A DNA stretch of 64,000 nucleotides from an uncultured Acidimicrobiia bacterium (lineage in GTDB: Bacteria > Actinomycetota > Acidimicrobiia > Spongiisociales > Spongiisociaceae), in contig OY282370.1 in NCBI GenBank assembly GCA_958295745.1, forward strand, positions 1,669,724-1,733,723. The letters run 5' to 3'. This document shows positions 11,379 through 19,885 of this stretch, piece by piece. Under the pieces are notes generated by a model that saw only the letters and a list, made by a program, of their open reading frames with translations, had not been told where the DNA came from and did not search any database. The position numbers and the translations under genes were made by a program. Position 1 is the stretch's first letter; each line of letters opens with the position of its first letter.

Positions 11379-11571
11379 GCCGCCCGCTCCCGTGTCAGCG
11401 GAAGAAGCAGCCGGGATGCTGGCCCGCAACGGGCTCACCGGACCGGCGTTCGACCCGGAGGAGGTCGCCCGCACGCTGGCCGGCTGGTGGGAAGCCGACG
11501 CCCGGCTCGACATGTTGCTGGAGGCGCCCTCGCCGGACGATCCGGTCGGGTTCGATCCGCAATGGCGGTGA
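11353..11571 (+). CDS. Small AtzG/GatC-like protein upstream of an amidase
   Basis: 72 residues (MPKVTAVSEPPAPVSAEEAA...), or 66 if the GTG at 11371 is used. It overlaps the end of the RidA gene and itself overlaps the start of the amidase by 10 nt. Small helical proteins in this position (AtzG-like, GatC-like) form complexes with amidase-signature enzymes, and the segment VARTLAGWWEADARLDMLLEA has the expected helical character. The function is inferred from size and context rather than from a diagnostic motif. Confidence 0.55.
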   Translation: MPKVTAVSEPPAPVSAEEAAGMLARNGLTGPAFDPEEVARTLAGWWEADARLDMLLEAPSPDDPVGFDPQWR

Positions 11572-12938
11572 CCGCCCGCTCCATCCGGGAGGCGGCCGGC
11601 CGGTTGCGTTCCGGCGGCCTCACCGCGTCCGAGCTGGCTTCGGCGACGCTGGACGCCGTCGACCGCCTGGACGGTCGGCTGCGTTCCTTCGTACTCGTCG
11701 ACCGGGAGGGGGCGCAGGTCTCCGCGGAGGCGGCGGACGCCCGTCTCGAGGAGGGCCGGGCCGGGCCGTTGACCGGGGTTCCGGTGGGGGTCAAGGACAT
11801 CGTGGACATGGCCGGACTGCCCACCCGCTGCGGTTCCCCCGCCTACCCGGACCGGCCCAGGTCCTCGGATGCGCCCGCCGCGGCCCGCCTGCGGGAGGCG
11901 GGGGCGGTGATAGTCGGCAAGACCACCTCCCATGAGCTGGCCTGCGGCGTGTCCAGCCCCCCGGCGGTCAACCCGTGGGACACGAGCCGTATACCGGGGG
12001 GTTCCAGCGGAGGTTCGGGAGCGGCGGTGGCGGCCGGGCTGGTGCCGATGGCGATCGGCAGCGACACCGGAGGATCCATCCGCATCCCGGCCGCCCTGTG
12101 CGGGGTGACGGGCCTGAAGCCCACCTACGGTCTGGTGCCCACCGACGGGGTGGAGCCCCTGTCCTGGTCGCTGGACCACCTGGGGCCGCTGGCCGCCTCG
12201 GTGGAGGACTGCGCCCTGAGCCTGGAAGTGCTGGCGGGAGGAGGGGATTACACCGCCGGGTTGGAAGGCGGGGTGCGGAAGATGCGGATCGGGGTGCTGG
12301 CCGGGCCGCCCTTTTCGCCGATGGCCCCCGATGTGGAGGCCGCCTTCCGGGAGGCGGTCCAAACACTGCGGGGGCTGGGGGCGGCGCCGGTGGAGCTGGA
12401 CATCCCGGAGCTGGAATATACGCTCCCCGCCGAGTTCGCCATCGTAGGGCCGGAAGCAGCCGCCCGCCACCGCCTGCTGTTGCGCCGCCGCCCGGAGCTG
12501 ATCGACCCCGATATACGGCAGGTGCTGACAGCGGGCGCGCTGATGCCCACCAGCCACTACCTGAAAGGCCTGCAGGCCCGGCGGGTGATCAGGGACGCCA
12601 TTCGCAGGGAGATGACCGAGCGCAGGCTGGACGTGTTGGCCTCGCCCACCCTTCCCGCCGCCGCCGCCCGCCTGGAACAGCAGGAGTTCGAGTTCGGCGG
12701 GCAGGCCGAGTCGGTCACGCTGGCCTATGTGCGCACCACCGCCCCGTTCAACCTGTCCGGGCAACCTGCGCTGAGCGTCCCCTGCGGGTTCGACCGCCGC
12801 GGCCTGCCGATCGGGCTGCAATTGGCGGGCCGACCGTTCGACGAGAGCACCGTCCTGCGGGCGGGCGCCGCCTACGAGGCTGCATCCGACTGGCAGGGAC
12901 GCCCCCCGCCGGTGCATGTTTCGACGTTGGCGGGCTGA
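11562..12938 (+). CDS. Amidase-signature family hydrolase
   Basis: 458 residues from ATG 11562, which overlaps the preceding small ORF. The amidase signature is complete: the catalytic lysine in GVPVGVKDIVD, and the Gly/Ser-rich motif GGSSGGSGAAVAAGLVPMAIGSD carrying the cis-Ser and nucleophilic Ser of the Ser-Ser-Lys triad. It hydrolyses an amide bond. It resembles GatA and biuret/AtzE-type amidases equally, and no gatB is nearby, so a stand-alone catabolic amidase is more likely than tRNA amidation. Confidence 0.85.
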   Translation: MAVTARSIREAAGRLRSGGLTASELASATLDAVDRLDGRLRSFVLVDREGAQVSAEAADARLEEGRAGPLTGVPVGVKDIVDMAGLPTRCGSPAYPDRPRSSDAPAAARLREAGAVIVGKTTSHELACGVSSPPAVNPWDTSRIPGGSSGGSGAAVAAGLVPMAIGSDTGGSIRIPAALCGVTGLKPTYGLVPTDGVEPLSWSLDHLGPLAASVEDCALSLEVLAGGGDYTAGLEGGVRKMRIGVLAGPPFSPMAPDVEAAFREAVQTLRGLGAAPVELDIPELEYTLPAEFAIVGPEAAARHRLLLRRRPELIDPDIRQVLTAGALMPTSHYLKGLQARRVIRDAIRREMTERRLDVLASPTLPAAAARLEQQEFEFGGQAESVTLAYVRTTAPFNLSGQPALSVPCGFDRRGLPIGLQLAGRPFDESTVLRAGAAYEAASDWQGRPPPVHVSTLAG

Positions 12939-12953
12939 GAAAGGAGCAAACCG

Positions 12954-13784
12954 ATGCCGTTTGCGGAGCTGTCTACGGGGATCGAGGTGTTCTACCGAGT
13001 GGAAGGATCGGGCGACCCCCTGCTGTTGATCATGGGCACCGCCGCCGACCACAGCGTGTGGGCCGGTCAGGTGGAGGCTTACCGGGGCGACTACACGGTT
13101 ATCACCTACGACGCCCGGGGCACCGGCAGGTCCACCTGCCCTCCCGACCCGGCCACCTACTCGATGCGGGTGCTGGGCGACGACGCCGCCGCCCTGCTCG
13201 ACCATCTGGGGGTAGAGCGGGCGCATGTTTCGGGGCTGTCCCTGGGGAGCGCCACCGCCCAGGAGCTGGCCGTCAACCACCCAGAAAAGGTTGCCACATT
13301 ACAGCTGCATTGCACATGGGGGCGGTCGGACGAGTGGTTCATCAGGATGATCGAGACCAACGAGCTGCCGGTGCTGGCAGACGACTTCGCCCAGTACATA
13401 AGGACCGCCCTGCTGTGGGTGGCCAGCCCGCATTTCATAAACGAGCGCCCCGAGGACGTGGAGGCCTTCGAGCGGGGATTCATCCTGGAAAACCCCCATC
13501 CGCCGCCCAAACAGGGGATGCTGGGCCATTTCCACGCCGACAAGACCCACGACACCCTGGACCGGCTGGGCGGTATTCGAGTGCCGACCCTGATCACGTC
13601 CGGCGAGGTGGACTGGCAGGTCCCCACCCGCTACGGCCTGGAGGTGCAGCGCCGCATCCCCGGCTCGACCATGCATGTTTTCACCGGCCCCGCTTCCAGC
13701 CACATAGCCTTCTACGAGATGTCGGAAGAATGGAACCGCTTCACCCTGTCCTGGCTGAACCGCCACAGACCTCTGGATGGGTAG
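12954..13784 (+). CDS. Alpha/beta hydrolase
   Basis: 276 residues of the alpha/beta hydrolase fold. Visible are the oxyanion region LLLIMGTAADHSVW, DARGTGRS, the nucleophile elbow GLSLGSAT, the acid in SGEVDWQVP and the histidine in PASSHIAFYE. The start ATG 12954 has a good ribosome binding site (AAAGGAG, 7 nt). It lies 15 nt after the amidase stop, so it is probably the last gene of the RidA-amidase operon. The substrate is unknown. Confidence 0.8.
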   Translation: MPFAELSTGIEVFYRVEGSGDPLLLIMGTAADHSVWAGQVEAYRGDYTVITYDARGTGRSTCPPDPATYSMRVLGDDAAALLDHLGVERAHVSGLSLGSATAQELAVNHPEKVATLQLHCTWGRSDEWFIRMIETNELPVLADDFAQYIRTALLWVASPHFINERPEDVEAFERGFILENPHPPPKQGMLGHFHADKTHDTLDRLGGIRVPTLITSGEVDWQVPTRYGLEVQRRIPGSTMHVFTGPASSHIAFYEMSEEWNRFTLSWLNRHRPLDG

Positions 13785-13841
13785 TTCGACCGCGATGTTG
13801 CCGGCGCAGCACGCTCTGCGTCGAAACAGGGAGGGCGTCGG

Positions 13842-15332
13842 TCAGGTTCGTCCACCCCGCCGGCGGCGTTCGGCGAGCCGGGTCCAAACCCATAGGGCCA
13901 GGAAGGCGGTCATGGCCGCCACCTGGAGCCAGTCGCCCCACCGCACGTAGAGGGTGGGCCCCGCCCGGCGCGCCCGCACCGTCCCGTCCACCGCCGCGGT
14001 CTCGAACAGGCCGGTCAGCCCCTCCACCCGTCCGTCGGCGTGGACGAAGGCCGAGCGGCCGGTAACCGCCGCATGCGCCACGTCCACTCCGAGTTCGGCG
14101 GCCCGCACCCGGCTGATGGCGATGAGCTGGTCGCTGGCCGGCGTCTCCCCGAAGGAGGCCTCGTTCGTGGCCAGCACCACGAAGGAAGCCCCGGACCGCA
14201 CCAACCCCCGCTCGTACCGGGCGTAGGCCCCTTCGTAGCTGATCACCGAGCCGAACGGAACCCCGTCGAGGTCGAACAGGACCTGTTCCCCGCCCCGGAT
14301 CATGTCGCGGGGCACCCGGGCCAGGGCCGGAAGCCGGCCGAAGACCGAGCGGGCGGGCACGTATTCGCCGAAGGGCACCGGGTGCTGTTTCTGGTATCTG
14401 CCGATGATGTTTCCGTCCTGCCCGAACACCACGTTCACGTTCTCGAAGTTCCTCGGCCCTGCATCGAGGTCGCCTCCCACCATGATCACGGCGTCGAGCC
14501 GTACGGCTTCGGCGCCGATCGCCTCGACGACATCCGGATCCCGCAGGGGGTCGGCGCGCCCGCCGGTCGAGCTCTCCGGCCACACCACCAGGTCCGTTCC
14601 CGGGGACAGGCCGCGGGTCAGGGCGAGGTGGCTCTCGTAGATGAGCCGCCGCTCGCCCGGACATCGGATCATCGGGCACGGCGAGTTGCCCTGGACGATG
14701 GTGACCGTTCTCTCTTCACCCTGGGGGACGGCCGGCCATAGGTTGCCGGCCAGACCGAGAAGGGCCGCCGCGGCCGCAGCGCCGGCCAGGACCTGCCAGG
14801 GAATCCGCCGCCTGACGGCCAGCACCGCGGCGGCGGCCAACCCCGCCAGGATCACCCCCCACCCGGTGGCGCCCAACCACTGGAGGGAGGGCCGCAGCGG
14901 GGTGGCCCCCACAGTGGCGCCGATCGATCCCCACGGAAACCCCCCGATCGGCCAGCGCACCCGCAGGAATTCGGCCAGGGCCGCCGCCCCCGCCGTCCCC
15001 AGGACGAACATCCAGGGCGGCGCATCCCGGTAGCGGTAGACCCCTCCCGCCGCGATCAGCAGCGCCGCGGCCTGCACCATCACCAGGGGGTAGAAGGCGA
15101 TCAGCTCCACACTGGTCAGCCACCACAGCAGGAAACCGAAGTAGGACAGCCCGAACAGGTAACCCGACCAGAGGGCCATCCGCCGGGTGGGCGCTTCAGC
15201 CGCCAGCCACACCAGCCCGAACAGGCCCGCCCACGACAGGGCGGTCCACTCGAACGGGGGGAACCCGAGGGTGAGCAAGGCGCCGGACGCGGCGGCCGCC
15301 GCAAGCCGCAGGACGGTCATCATCTGAGACAT
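13842..15332 (-). CDS. lnt: Apolipoprotein N-acyltransferase-like protein with Ser at the catalytic Cys position
   Basis: 496 residues from ATG 15332: several N-terminal membrane segments (GALLTLGFPPFEW, LFGLSYFGFLLWWLTSVE) followed by a nitrilase-type domain, as in Lnt, which adds the third acyl chain to lipoproteins. The start is chosen because a TACAAT -10 box lies 7 nt upstream. By alignment of motifs, the catalytic Glu is E253 (VVWPESSTG) and the Lys is K315 (RYQKQHPVPFGEY). The nucleophilic Cys (ICYE in E. coli) is Ser365 (VISYEGAY, codon AGC). The protein may be inactive, may act on another acyl donor, or may be a divergent paralogue. Confidence 0.8.
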   Translation of the reverse strand: MSQMMTVLRLAAAAASGALLTLGFPPFEWTALSWAGLFGLVWLAAEAPTRRMALWSGYLFGLSYFGFLLWWLTSVELIAFYPLVMVQAAALLIAAGGVYRYRDAPPWMFVLGTAGAAALAEFLRVRWPIGGFPWGSIGATVGATPLRPSLQWLGATGWGVILAGLAAAAVLAVRRRIPWQVLAGAAAAAALLGLAGNLWPAVPQGEERTVTIVQGNSPCPMIRCPGERRLIYESHLALTRGLSPGTDLVVWPESSTGGRADPLRDPDVVEAIGAEAVRLDAVIMVGGDLDAGPRNFENVNVVFGQDGNIIGRYQKQHPVPFGEYVPARSVFGRLPALARVPRDMIRGGEQVLFDLDGVPFGSVISYEGAYARYERGLVRSGASFVVLATNEASFGETPASDQLIAISRVRAAELGVDVAHAAVTGRSAFVHADGRVEGLTGLFETAAVDGTVRARRAGPTLYVRWGDWLQVAAMTAFLALWVWTRLAERRRRGGRT

Positions 15333-15339
15333 CTGCGTG

Positions 15340-15345
15340 ATTGTA
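15340..15345 (-). promoter_or_regulatory. Putative -10 box of a leaderless transcript (lnt-like gene)
   Basis: TACAAT on the minus strand ends 7 nt before the ATG at 15332. Confidence 0.5.
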
Positions 15346-15515
15346 TGTTGTCGGGGCCGCCCGCCGGTCGCGTCATTACCCGGATGTTCCCCTATCGCGT
15401 CATAGGATGGGCCGCGGCGGGCCCGGTCACCGGTCACCGGATATCGATAGATGACGGCAGGCAGCCGCGTATCGCACGACCGCCCGCAAACCAGACCGCG
15501 ACTCAGGACCGCCCC

Positions 15516-16343
15516 ATGAACCTAGAAGCTGCGCCCGGCCCGCCGCGTACCGATCGGGAGGTGGCGGTCGCCGCCGCCGCCGCCGGGGCGGAGGTGATCC
15601 ACCGGGCCTTCGGTCGTCCGGTCGTCACCGAGATGAAAGGGGCGGTCAATCCGGTCACCGAGGTGGACATGGAGGCGGATGCCGCCATCCTGGAAGTCAT
15701 CGCCGCCCTGCGCCCCGAGGACGCGGTGCTGTCCGAGGAACGGGGAGGCTTGACCGAGCCGGTGGGCAGACGCTGGATCGTCGACCCGCTGGACGGCACG
15801 GTGAACTTCGTGCACGGCATTCCGCACGTGGCGGTGTCGGTGGGTCTCTGGGACGGCATGGTTCCGGCGGCGGGCGCGGTGGTCGACGTGATGCGGGCCG
15901 AGGTGTTCAGCGCCGCCCGGGGGGAGGGCGCCTACCTGGGCGGCCGACCGATCCGGGTTTCCTCCCGCACCAGGCTGACCGAATGCATCATCGGGACCGG
16001 GTTCCCGTACGACCGGTATGTGCAGGGGCCTTTCTACGCCGCCGCCGCCGGGCAGGTGATGACCCGGGTGCGGGACGTGCGCCGGCTCGGTTCGGCGGCG
16101 CTCGATTTCGCCTGGGTGGCCTGCGGACGCTTCGACGCCTTCTGGGAGTTCGGCCTACTGCCGTGGGACGTGGCCGCCGGGCTGCTGCTGGTGCAGGAGG
16201 CTGGCGGGTTGTCCGCCGATCTGGTGAGCCGGCCGGCCACCGTGGTCTCCACCGACTTCATTCTGGCCCCTCCGGGCATCGCGGATCCGTTCATCCGCCT
16301 GATTCGCTCTATCGCTCCCCCGCATGTTCGGGCCGCTGGTTGA
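15516..16343 (+). CDS. Inositol monophosphatase family protein
   Basis: 275 residues with the metal-binding motifs of the family: the Glu pair in LSEERGG, WIVDPLDGTVNFVHGIP (motif A) and WDVAAGLLLVQEAGG (motif B). Likely activity is hydrolysis of a small phosphomonoester (inositol-1-phosphate, histidinol phosphate or similar) with Mg2+. The start ATG 15516 is the first methionine before the conserved fold. The open frame extends further upstream, but that part has no family similarity. Confidence 0.85.
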   Translation: MNLEAAPGPPRTDREVAVAAAAAGAEVIHRAFGRPVVTEMKGAVNPVTEVDMEADAAILEVIAALRPEDAVLSEERGGLTEPVGRRWIVDPLDGTVNFVHGIPHVAVSVGLWDGMVPAAGAVVDVMRAEVFSAARGEGAYLGGRPIRVSSRTRLTECIIGTGFPYDRYVQGPFYAAAAGQVMTRVRDVRRLGSAALDFAWVACGRFDAFWEFGLLPWDVAAGLLLVQEAGGLSADLVSRPATVVSTDFILAPPGIADPFIRLIRSIAPPHVRAAG

Positions 16344-16371
16344 GCATCCTCCGTCACGGCAGGGCAGAGCG

Positions 16372-17328
16372 GTGACCGATGAGTCGATCGCCTCCTTCTG
16401 GGAGGATTGGCCGCGTCTGCGGTCCGGCCTGGAAGCCGATCTGGCGGCCGGCCGGTATGGGGAAGGCACCGCCGACCTCACCGAGCTGATCGAGGCCATC
16501 GACCCCGATCTGGAGTGGGATCTGACGCCCGGCCGGGCCGCCCTGTACGCACTCTGCCTGAGCGCGGCGGCCGATCCGGGGCTGCGTCCGCTGACCGAGC
16601 GTTGGCTTCGGGCCGCCCCGCCGCCGGACCCGATCTGGGAGTACCACCCGGCGCGGGTGGCGGTGGAACCCGCCGGGATCGTGGTAGAAGACATCGAGAT
16701 CCACCCCCGAGATGCGACCGTGGTGGTAGAGCCCGACCCCTCCACCGAGGAGCTGGACCTGACCGTTGGCCACCCCGACTTCCGCATCATGGACGAAGCT
16801 CTCCGGCTCCAGGTGGTGTTCCGGCTGCTGGACGACCTGCTGGGGGAGGACGCCACCGAGCTCTGGATCGGGGCGGTGGACGCGGTGCCCCATTCCCTTC
16901 CCTGGGGGATTCCCTTCCTCGACCTGGCGGCGAATGTCGAACACCAGGCCGCAACGGCCACGGGGGTGCGGTGGGAGTGGTCGGACAAGGACGACTTTGA
17001 GTTGGGCCGATCCCGGCTGGCCGTCAACCGGGCGCTCAAGCGGCTCGACCACCTGGACCTGGAGCTGTTCGTGACCGTCAGCATCGAGGCCGCCGGCGCC
17101 GATGACCCCCAGGTGAGAAGGGTGGAGGACGATCTGCGCTCGACGCTCGAGGACGGGGTTGCCGTGTTCGCCCGGCGGGTCTTCGACGACTTCACCGTCC
17201 TGTACGCGTACGCCGATCCGGCCTGCCAGGAGGCCATCGATGAGCTGGCCGAACGGTGGCGCCCGGCCGTGTACGAGGTAACGACCGAACCCGACCCCGG
17301 ATGGGACAACCATGACGACCTGCGTTGA
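16372..17328 (+). CDS. Uncharacterised protein
   Basis: 318 residues from GTG 16372; I do not recognise the family with confidence. It is acidic and soluble with no signal peptide or membrane segment. The middle part (EALRLQVVFRLLDDLLGEDATELWIGAVDAVPHSLPWGIPFLDL) and the last third (ALKRLDHLDLELFVTVSIEA, VFDDFTVLYAYADP) suggest two related alpha/beta units of the kind seen in DUF695-like proteins. It lies 28 nt after the inositol phosphatase gene, so the two may be cotranscribed. Confidence 0.6.
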   Translation: MTDESIASFWEDWPRLRSGLEADLAAGRYGEGTADLTELIEAIDPDLEWDLTPGRAALYALCLSAAADPGLRPLTERWLRAAPPPDPIWEYHPARVAVEPAGIVVEDIEIHPRDATVVVEPDPSTEELDLTVGHPDFRIMDEALRLQVVFRLLDDLLGEDATELWIGAVDAVPHSLPWGIPFLDLAANVEHQAATATGVRWEWSDKDDFELGRSRLAVNRALKRLDHLDLELFVTVSIEAAGADDPQVRRVEDDLRSTLEDGVAVFARRVFDDFTVLYAYADPACQEAIDELAERWRPAVYEVTTEPDPGWDNHDDLR

Positions 17329-17408
17329 ACGCTCACGGCAGTTGAACGCTTACGGCAGGAACCGGCCCTATCGCCGCCTTCCGGCAGGCTCGACGCCCCC
17401 CGTTCCTC

Positions 17409-17414
17409 TATCTT
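17409..17414 (+). promoter_or_regulatory. Putative -10 box of a leaderless transcript (M3 peptidase)
   Basis: TATCTT ends 7 nt before the ATG at 17422. Confidence 0.45.
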
Positions 17415-17421
17415 GAGTCCG

Positions 17422-19374
17422 ATGCTGTTCGACTATTCGTCTGTCACGGCCGAGTCGGTCTCCGGGGTGGTGGAGGACGCGATAGTCCGGGGAGAGGCCT
17501 TGGCCGCCGGGCTCCTGGCGGTGGAAGGCCCCCGCACCTTCGACAACACCCTGCGCCCTCTCGAGGAGGTGGGCCGTTCGAGCATGGTCGCCTATGGGCA
17601 GGGCCCTTTCCTCGGCCAGGTCTCGACCGACGAGGCGGTCCGCAATGCCGCCCGCCGCACCGAGGAGCGTCTCCAGAAGTGGGGCTTGGATTTGATCTCC
17701 CGCCGGGACCTGTACGAGGCGGTCTGCAACTACGCGGCCGCCGACGAAGCAAAAGGCCTGACAGGGGAGCAGGCCCGGGTGCTCGAACACACCCTGCGCG
17801 ACTTGCGGATGGCCGGCCACGAGCTGGACGAGGACGGGCGGTCCCGGCTGCAGGAGCTGAAGCTTCGCCTGGTGGAGCTGCAGGTGGCGTTCTCCGCCAA
17901 CCTGGCCGAGTACGACGACCATCTCGAGGTGGAGGCCGCCGACCTCGAAGGCCTGCCCGAGGACTACCGGGCCCGCCTCGCACCTGGTTCGTCCGAGGAT
18001 GCCTTCCGCATCACGATGGCCTACCCGGATGTCTTTCCGTTCATGGAGAACTCGCCCCGCCGCGACCTCCGGGAGGCGCTGGCCTTCAAGTTCGGCAACC
18101 GGGCGCGGGCGGAGAACACCCCGGTGCTGGAGGAAGCCCTGCGGATCAGGGCCGAGATAGCGGGGTTGTTCGGAGAGCCGTCTTGGGCGCACCACAGCAT
18201 GGAGACCAAGATGGCCGAGGGGCCCGAGGCGGTGGCCGATTTCTACTCGTCTCTCCTGGAACCGCTCACCGAGGCGGGAAGGCGCGAGATAGCCGGGATG
18301 GAGCGGCTGCTCGCCTCCCGGGGTCATGAACCGCCGGTCCGGCCGTGGGACCGCGCCTACTGCCACACCGAGCAGATGAAGCAGGAATACGGGATCGACC
18401 CGATCGAGGTATCGGCCTATTTTCCGCTCGACCGGGTGCTGGCCGGGTTGTTCGACATCACCCAGGCGGTGTTCGGCCTCACCTACGAACCGACCGACGA
18501 CCCCGCCTGGCACGAGGAGGCGCCGGCCTACCGGATGATCGACTCGGCCTCCGGCGAGCTGGTGGCCCACTTCTACATGGATCTGCACCCTCGGGAGGGC
18601 AAGTTCGGCCATGCGGCGGCTTTTCCCCTCGTGCCGAGCGGGCGGGATCTCGAGGGAGGACGGCATCGGCCGGTCTGCGCCATCGTGGCCAACCTCACCC
18701 GGCCGACCGACGAGCATCCGGCCCTGCTCCTGCACGACGAGGTGGTGACCCTGTTCCACGAGTTCGGCCACATACTCCACATGTGCCTGTCGCAGGCCGA
18801 TTTCGCCCGCTTCAGCAGCGCACAAACCGAGTGGGACTTCGTGGAGGCGCCTTCGCAGATCATGGAGAACTGGTGCTGGATTCCCGAGGTGCTGCGCACC
18901 TTCGCCCGCCACCACGCCACCGGGGAACCCATTCCCGAGGAGCTGGTCGCCCGCTTGGCCGAAGCCCGGGACCTGAACTCGGCCCTCTTCAACCTGCGGC
19001 AAGTGATGCTCGGGCAGATCGACATGGACCTCCATGCCACCCGGGATAGGGTGGACCACCTGGAAATGCTGCGCCGCCGGGCCGAGATCGGCCTGCTTCC
19101 CCACCACGAAGGCACCTACATGCCGGCCTCGTTCGGCCACCTGCTCGCCGGTTACGACGCCGGCTACTACGGATACCTGTGGGCCGAGGTGTTCGGCCAG
19201 GACATGTTCAGCCGCTTCCTGGAGGAAGGCGTCCTCTCTCCCGAGGTGGGCATGGACTACCGCCGCAAGGTGCTCGAGCCGAGCGGAACCAAGGACGCCT
19301 ACCGGATGCTGCGGGACTTCCTGGGCAGGGCGCCGCGCAAGGACGCCTTCCTGGAGAAGCTGGGCATCGCCTAG
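17422..19374 (+). CDS. M3 family zinc oligopeptidase (oligopeptidase A/Dcp type)
   Basis: 650 residues. The zinc-binding signature is TLFHEFGHILHMCLS (HExxH), with the third ligand and active-site loop in EAPSQIMENWCW; a conserved C-terminal segment FGHLLAGYDAGYYGYLWAEVF follows. It is a cytoplasmic metallopeptidase of the thimet oligopeptidase family that degrades short peptides, with no signal peptide. The start at 17422 is preferred over an in-frame TTG at 17413 because the TATCTT box overlaps the latter. Confidence 0.9.
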   Translation: MLFDYSSVTAESVSGVVEDAIVRGEALAAGLLAVEGPRTFDNTLRPLEEVGRSSMVAYGQGPFLGQVSTDEAVRNAARRTEERLQKWGLDLISRRDLYEAVCNYAAADEAKGLTGEQARVLEHTLRDLRMAGHELDEDGRSRLQELKLRLVELQVAFSANLAEYDDHLEVEAADLEGLPEDYRARLAPGSSEDAFRITMAYPDVFPFMENSPRRDLREALAFKFGNRARAENTPVLEEALRIRAEIAGLFGEPSWAHHSMETKMAEGPEAVADFYSSLLEPLTEAGRREIAGMERLLASRGHEPPVRPWDRAYCHTEQMKQEYGIDPIEVSAYFPLDRVLAGLFDITQAVFGLTYEPTDDPAWHEEAPAYRMIDSASGELVAHFYMDLHPREGKFGHAAAFPLVPSGRDLEGGRHRPVCAIVANLTRPTDEHPALLLHDEVVTLFHEFGHILHMCLSQADFARFSSAQTEWDFVEAPSQIMENWCWIPEVLRTFARHHATGEPIPEELVARLAEARDLNSALFNLRQVMLGQIDMDLHATRDRVDHLEMLRRRAEIGLLPHHEGTYMPASFGHLLAGYDAGYYGYLWAEVFGQDMFSRFLEEGVLSPEVGMDYRRKVLEPSGTKDAYRMLRDFLGRAPRKDAFLEKLGIA

Positions 19375-19426
19375 TCGGAAGCACCCTCACCGCCGCCGTC
19401 CGCCTTCCCCCGGCGTTGCTCCGCGG

Positions 19427-19621
19427 TCAGACCTCCGGGACGATGCGCCCCCGAACCCTGGGGAACTTGATAGGAGCGTGGATGTTGCAGTGCTCCCTGC
19501 GGTTGTAGATGGAGAGCTTCGTCGAGCAGCTGTTCCTCTGGCAGACCCGACCTGCCGCGTACGTGCGGGATGGGCGAATCTTTCCACGCAGCTGCGAACC
19601 ACCGAGCGTGTTGGCCACCAT
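19427..19621 (-). CDS. Small Cys/His-rich putative zinc-binding protein
   Basis: 64 residues starting MVANTLGGSQLRGKIRP. A strong purine-rich ribosome binding site (GAAGGAAGGGGG) precedes the ATG. The centre carries C-x4-C then a C-x3-H pair (VCQRNSC ... REHCNIHAP), a likely zinc site, in a very basic protein. I believe similar small proteins are common in actinobacteria, but I know no function. An AT-rich stretch with a TATACA box lies about 50 bp upstream. It is antisense to the copA leader and 52 nt from the convergent peptidase gene. Confidence 0.65.
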   Translation of the reverse strand: MVANTLGGSQLRGKIRPSRTYAAGRVCQRNSCSTKLSIYNRREHCNIHAPIKFPRVRGRIVPEV

Positions 19622-19671
19622 GCACCCCCTTCCTTCTCTTCAAGGGTGTTCGTCTGTTTTTCTTTACTTTT

Positions 19672-19677
19672 TGTATA
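19672..19677 (-). promoter_or_regulatory. Putative -10 box for the small zinc protein
   Basis: TATACA on the minus strand in a locally AT-rich stretch, 50 nt upstream of the ATG at 19621. Confidence 0.4.
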
Positions 19678-19885
19678 ACGCTTGTCTCCGGGGTTTATTC
19701 CCGGGGGTGTTCGGATCTCGGCGCGTCCATAGATCGGCCTTCCGCCAATATTGATTGTATCTATATCGATTCGGCGGGAACCGTGTGGGGCGCTGAGGTC
19801 GGCTTCCATATCACGGTCCGGCAAGCAGTAGACTCGGAGACGAGGATCCGGTCGGATCGCCCTCGCCGTCGAGCCGGGAGCACAA

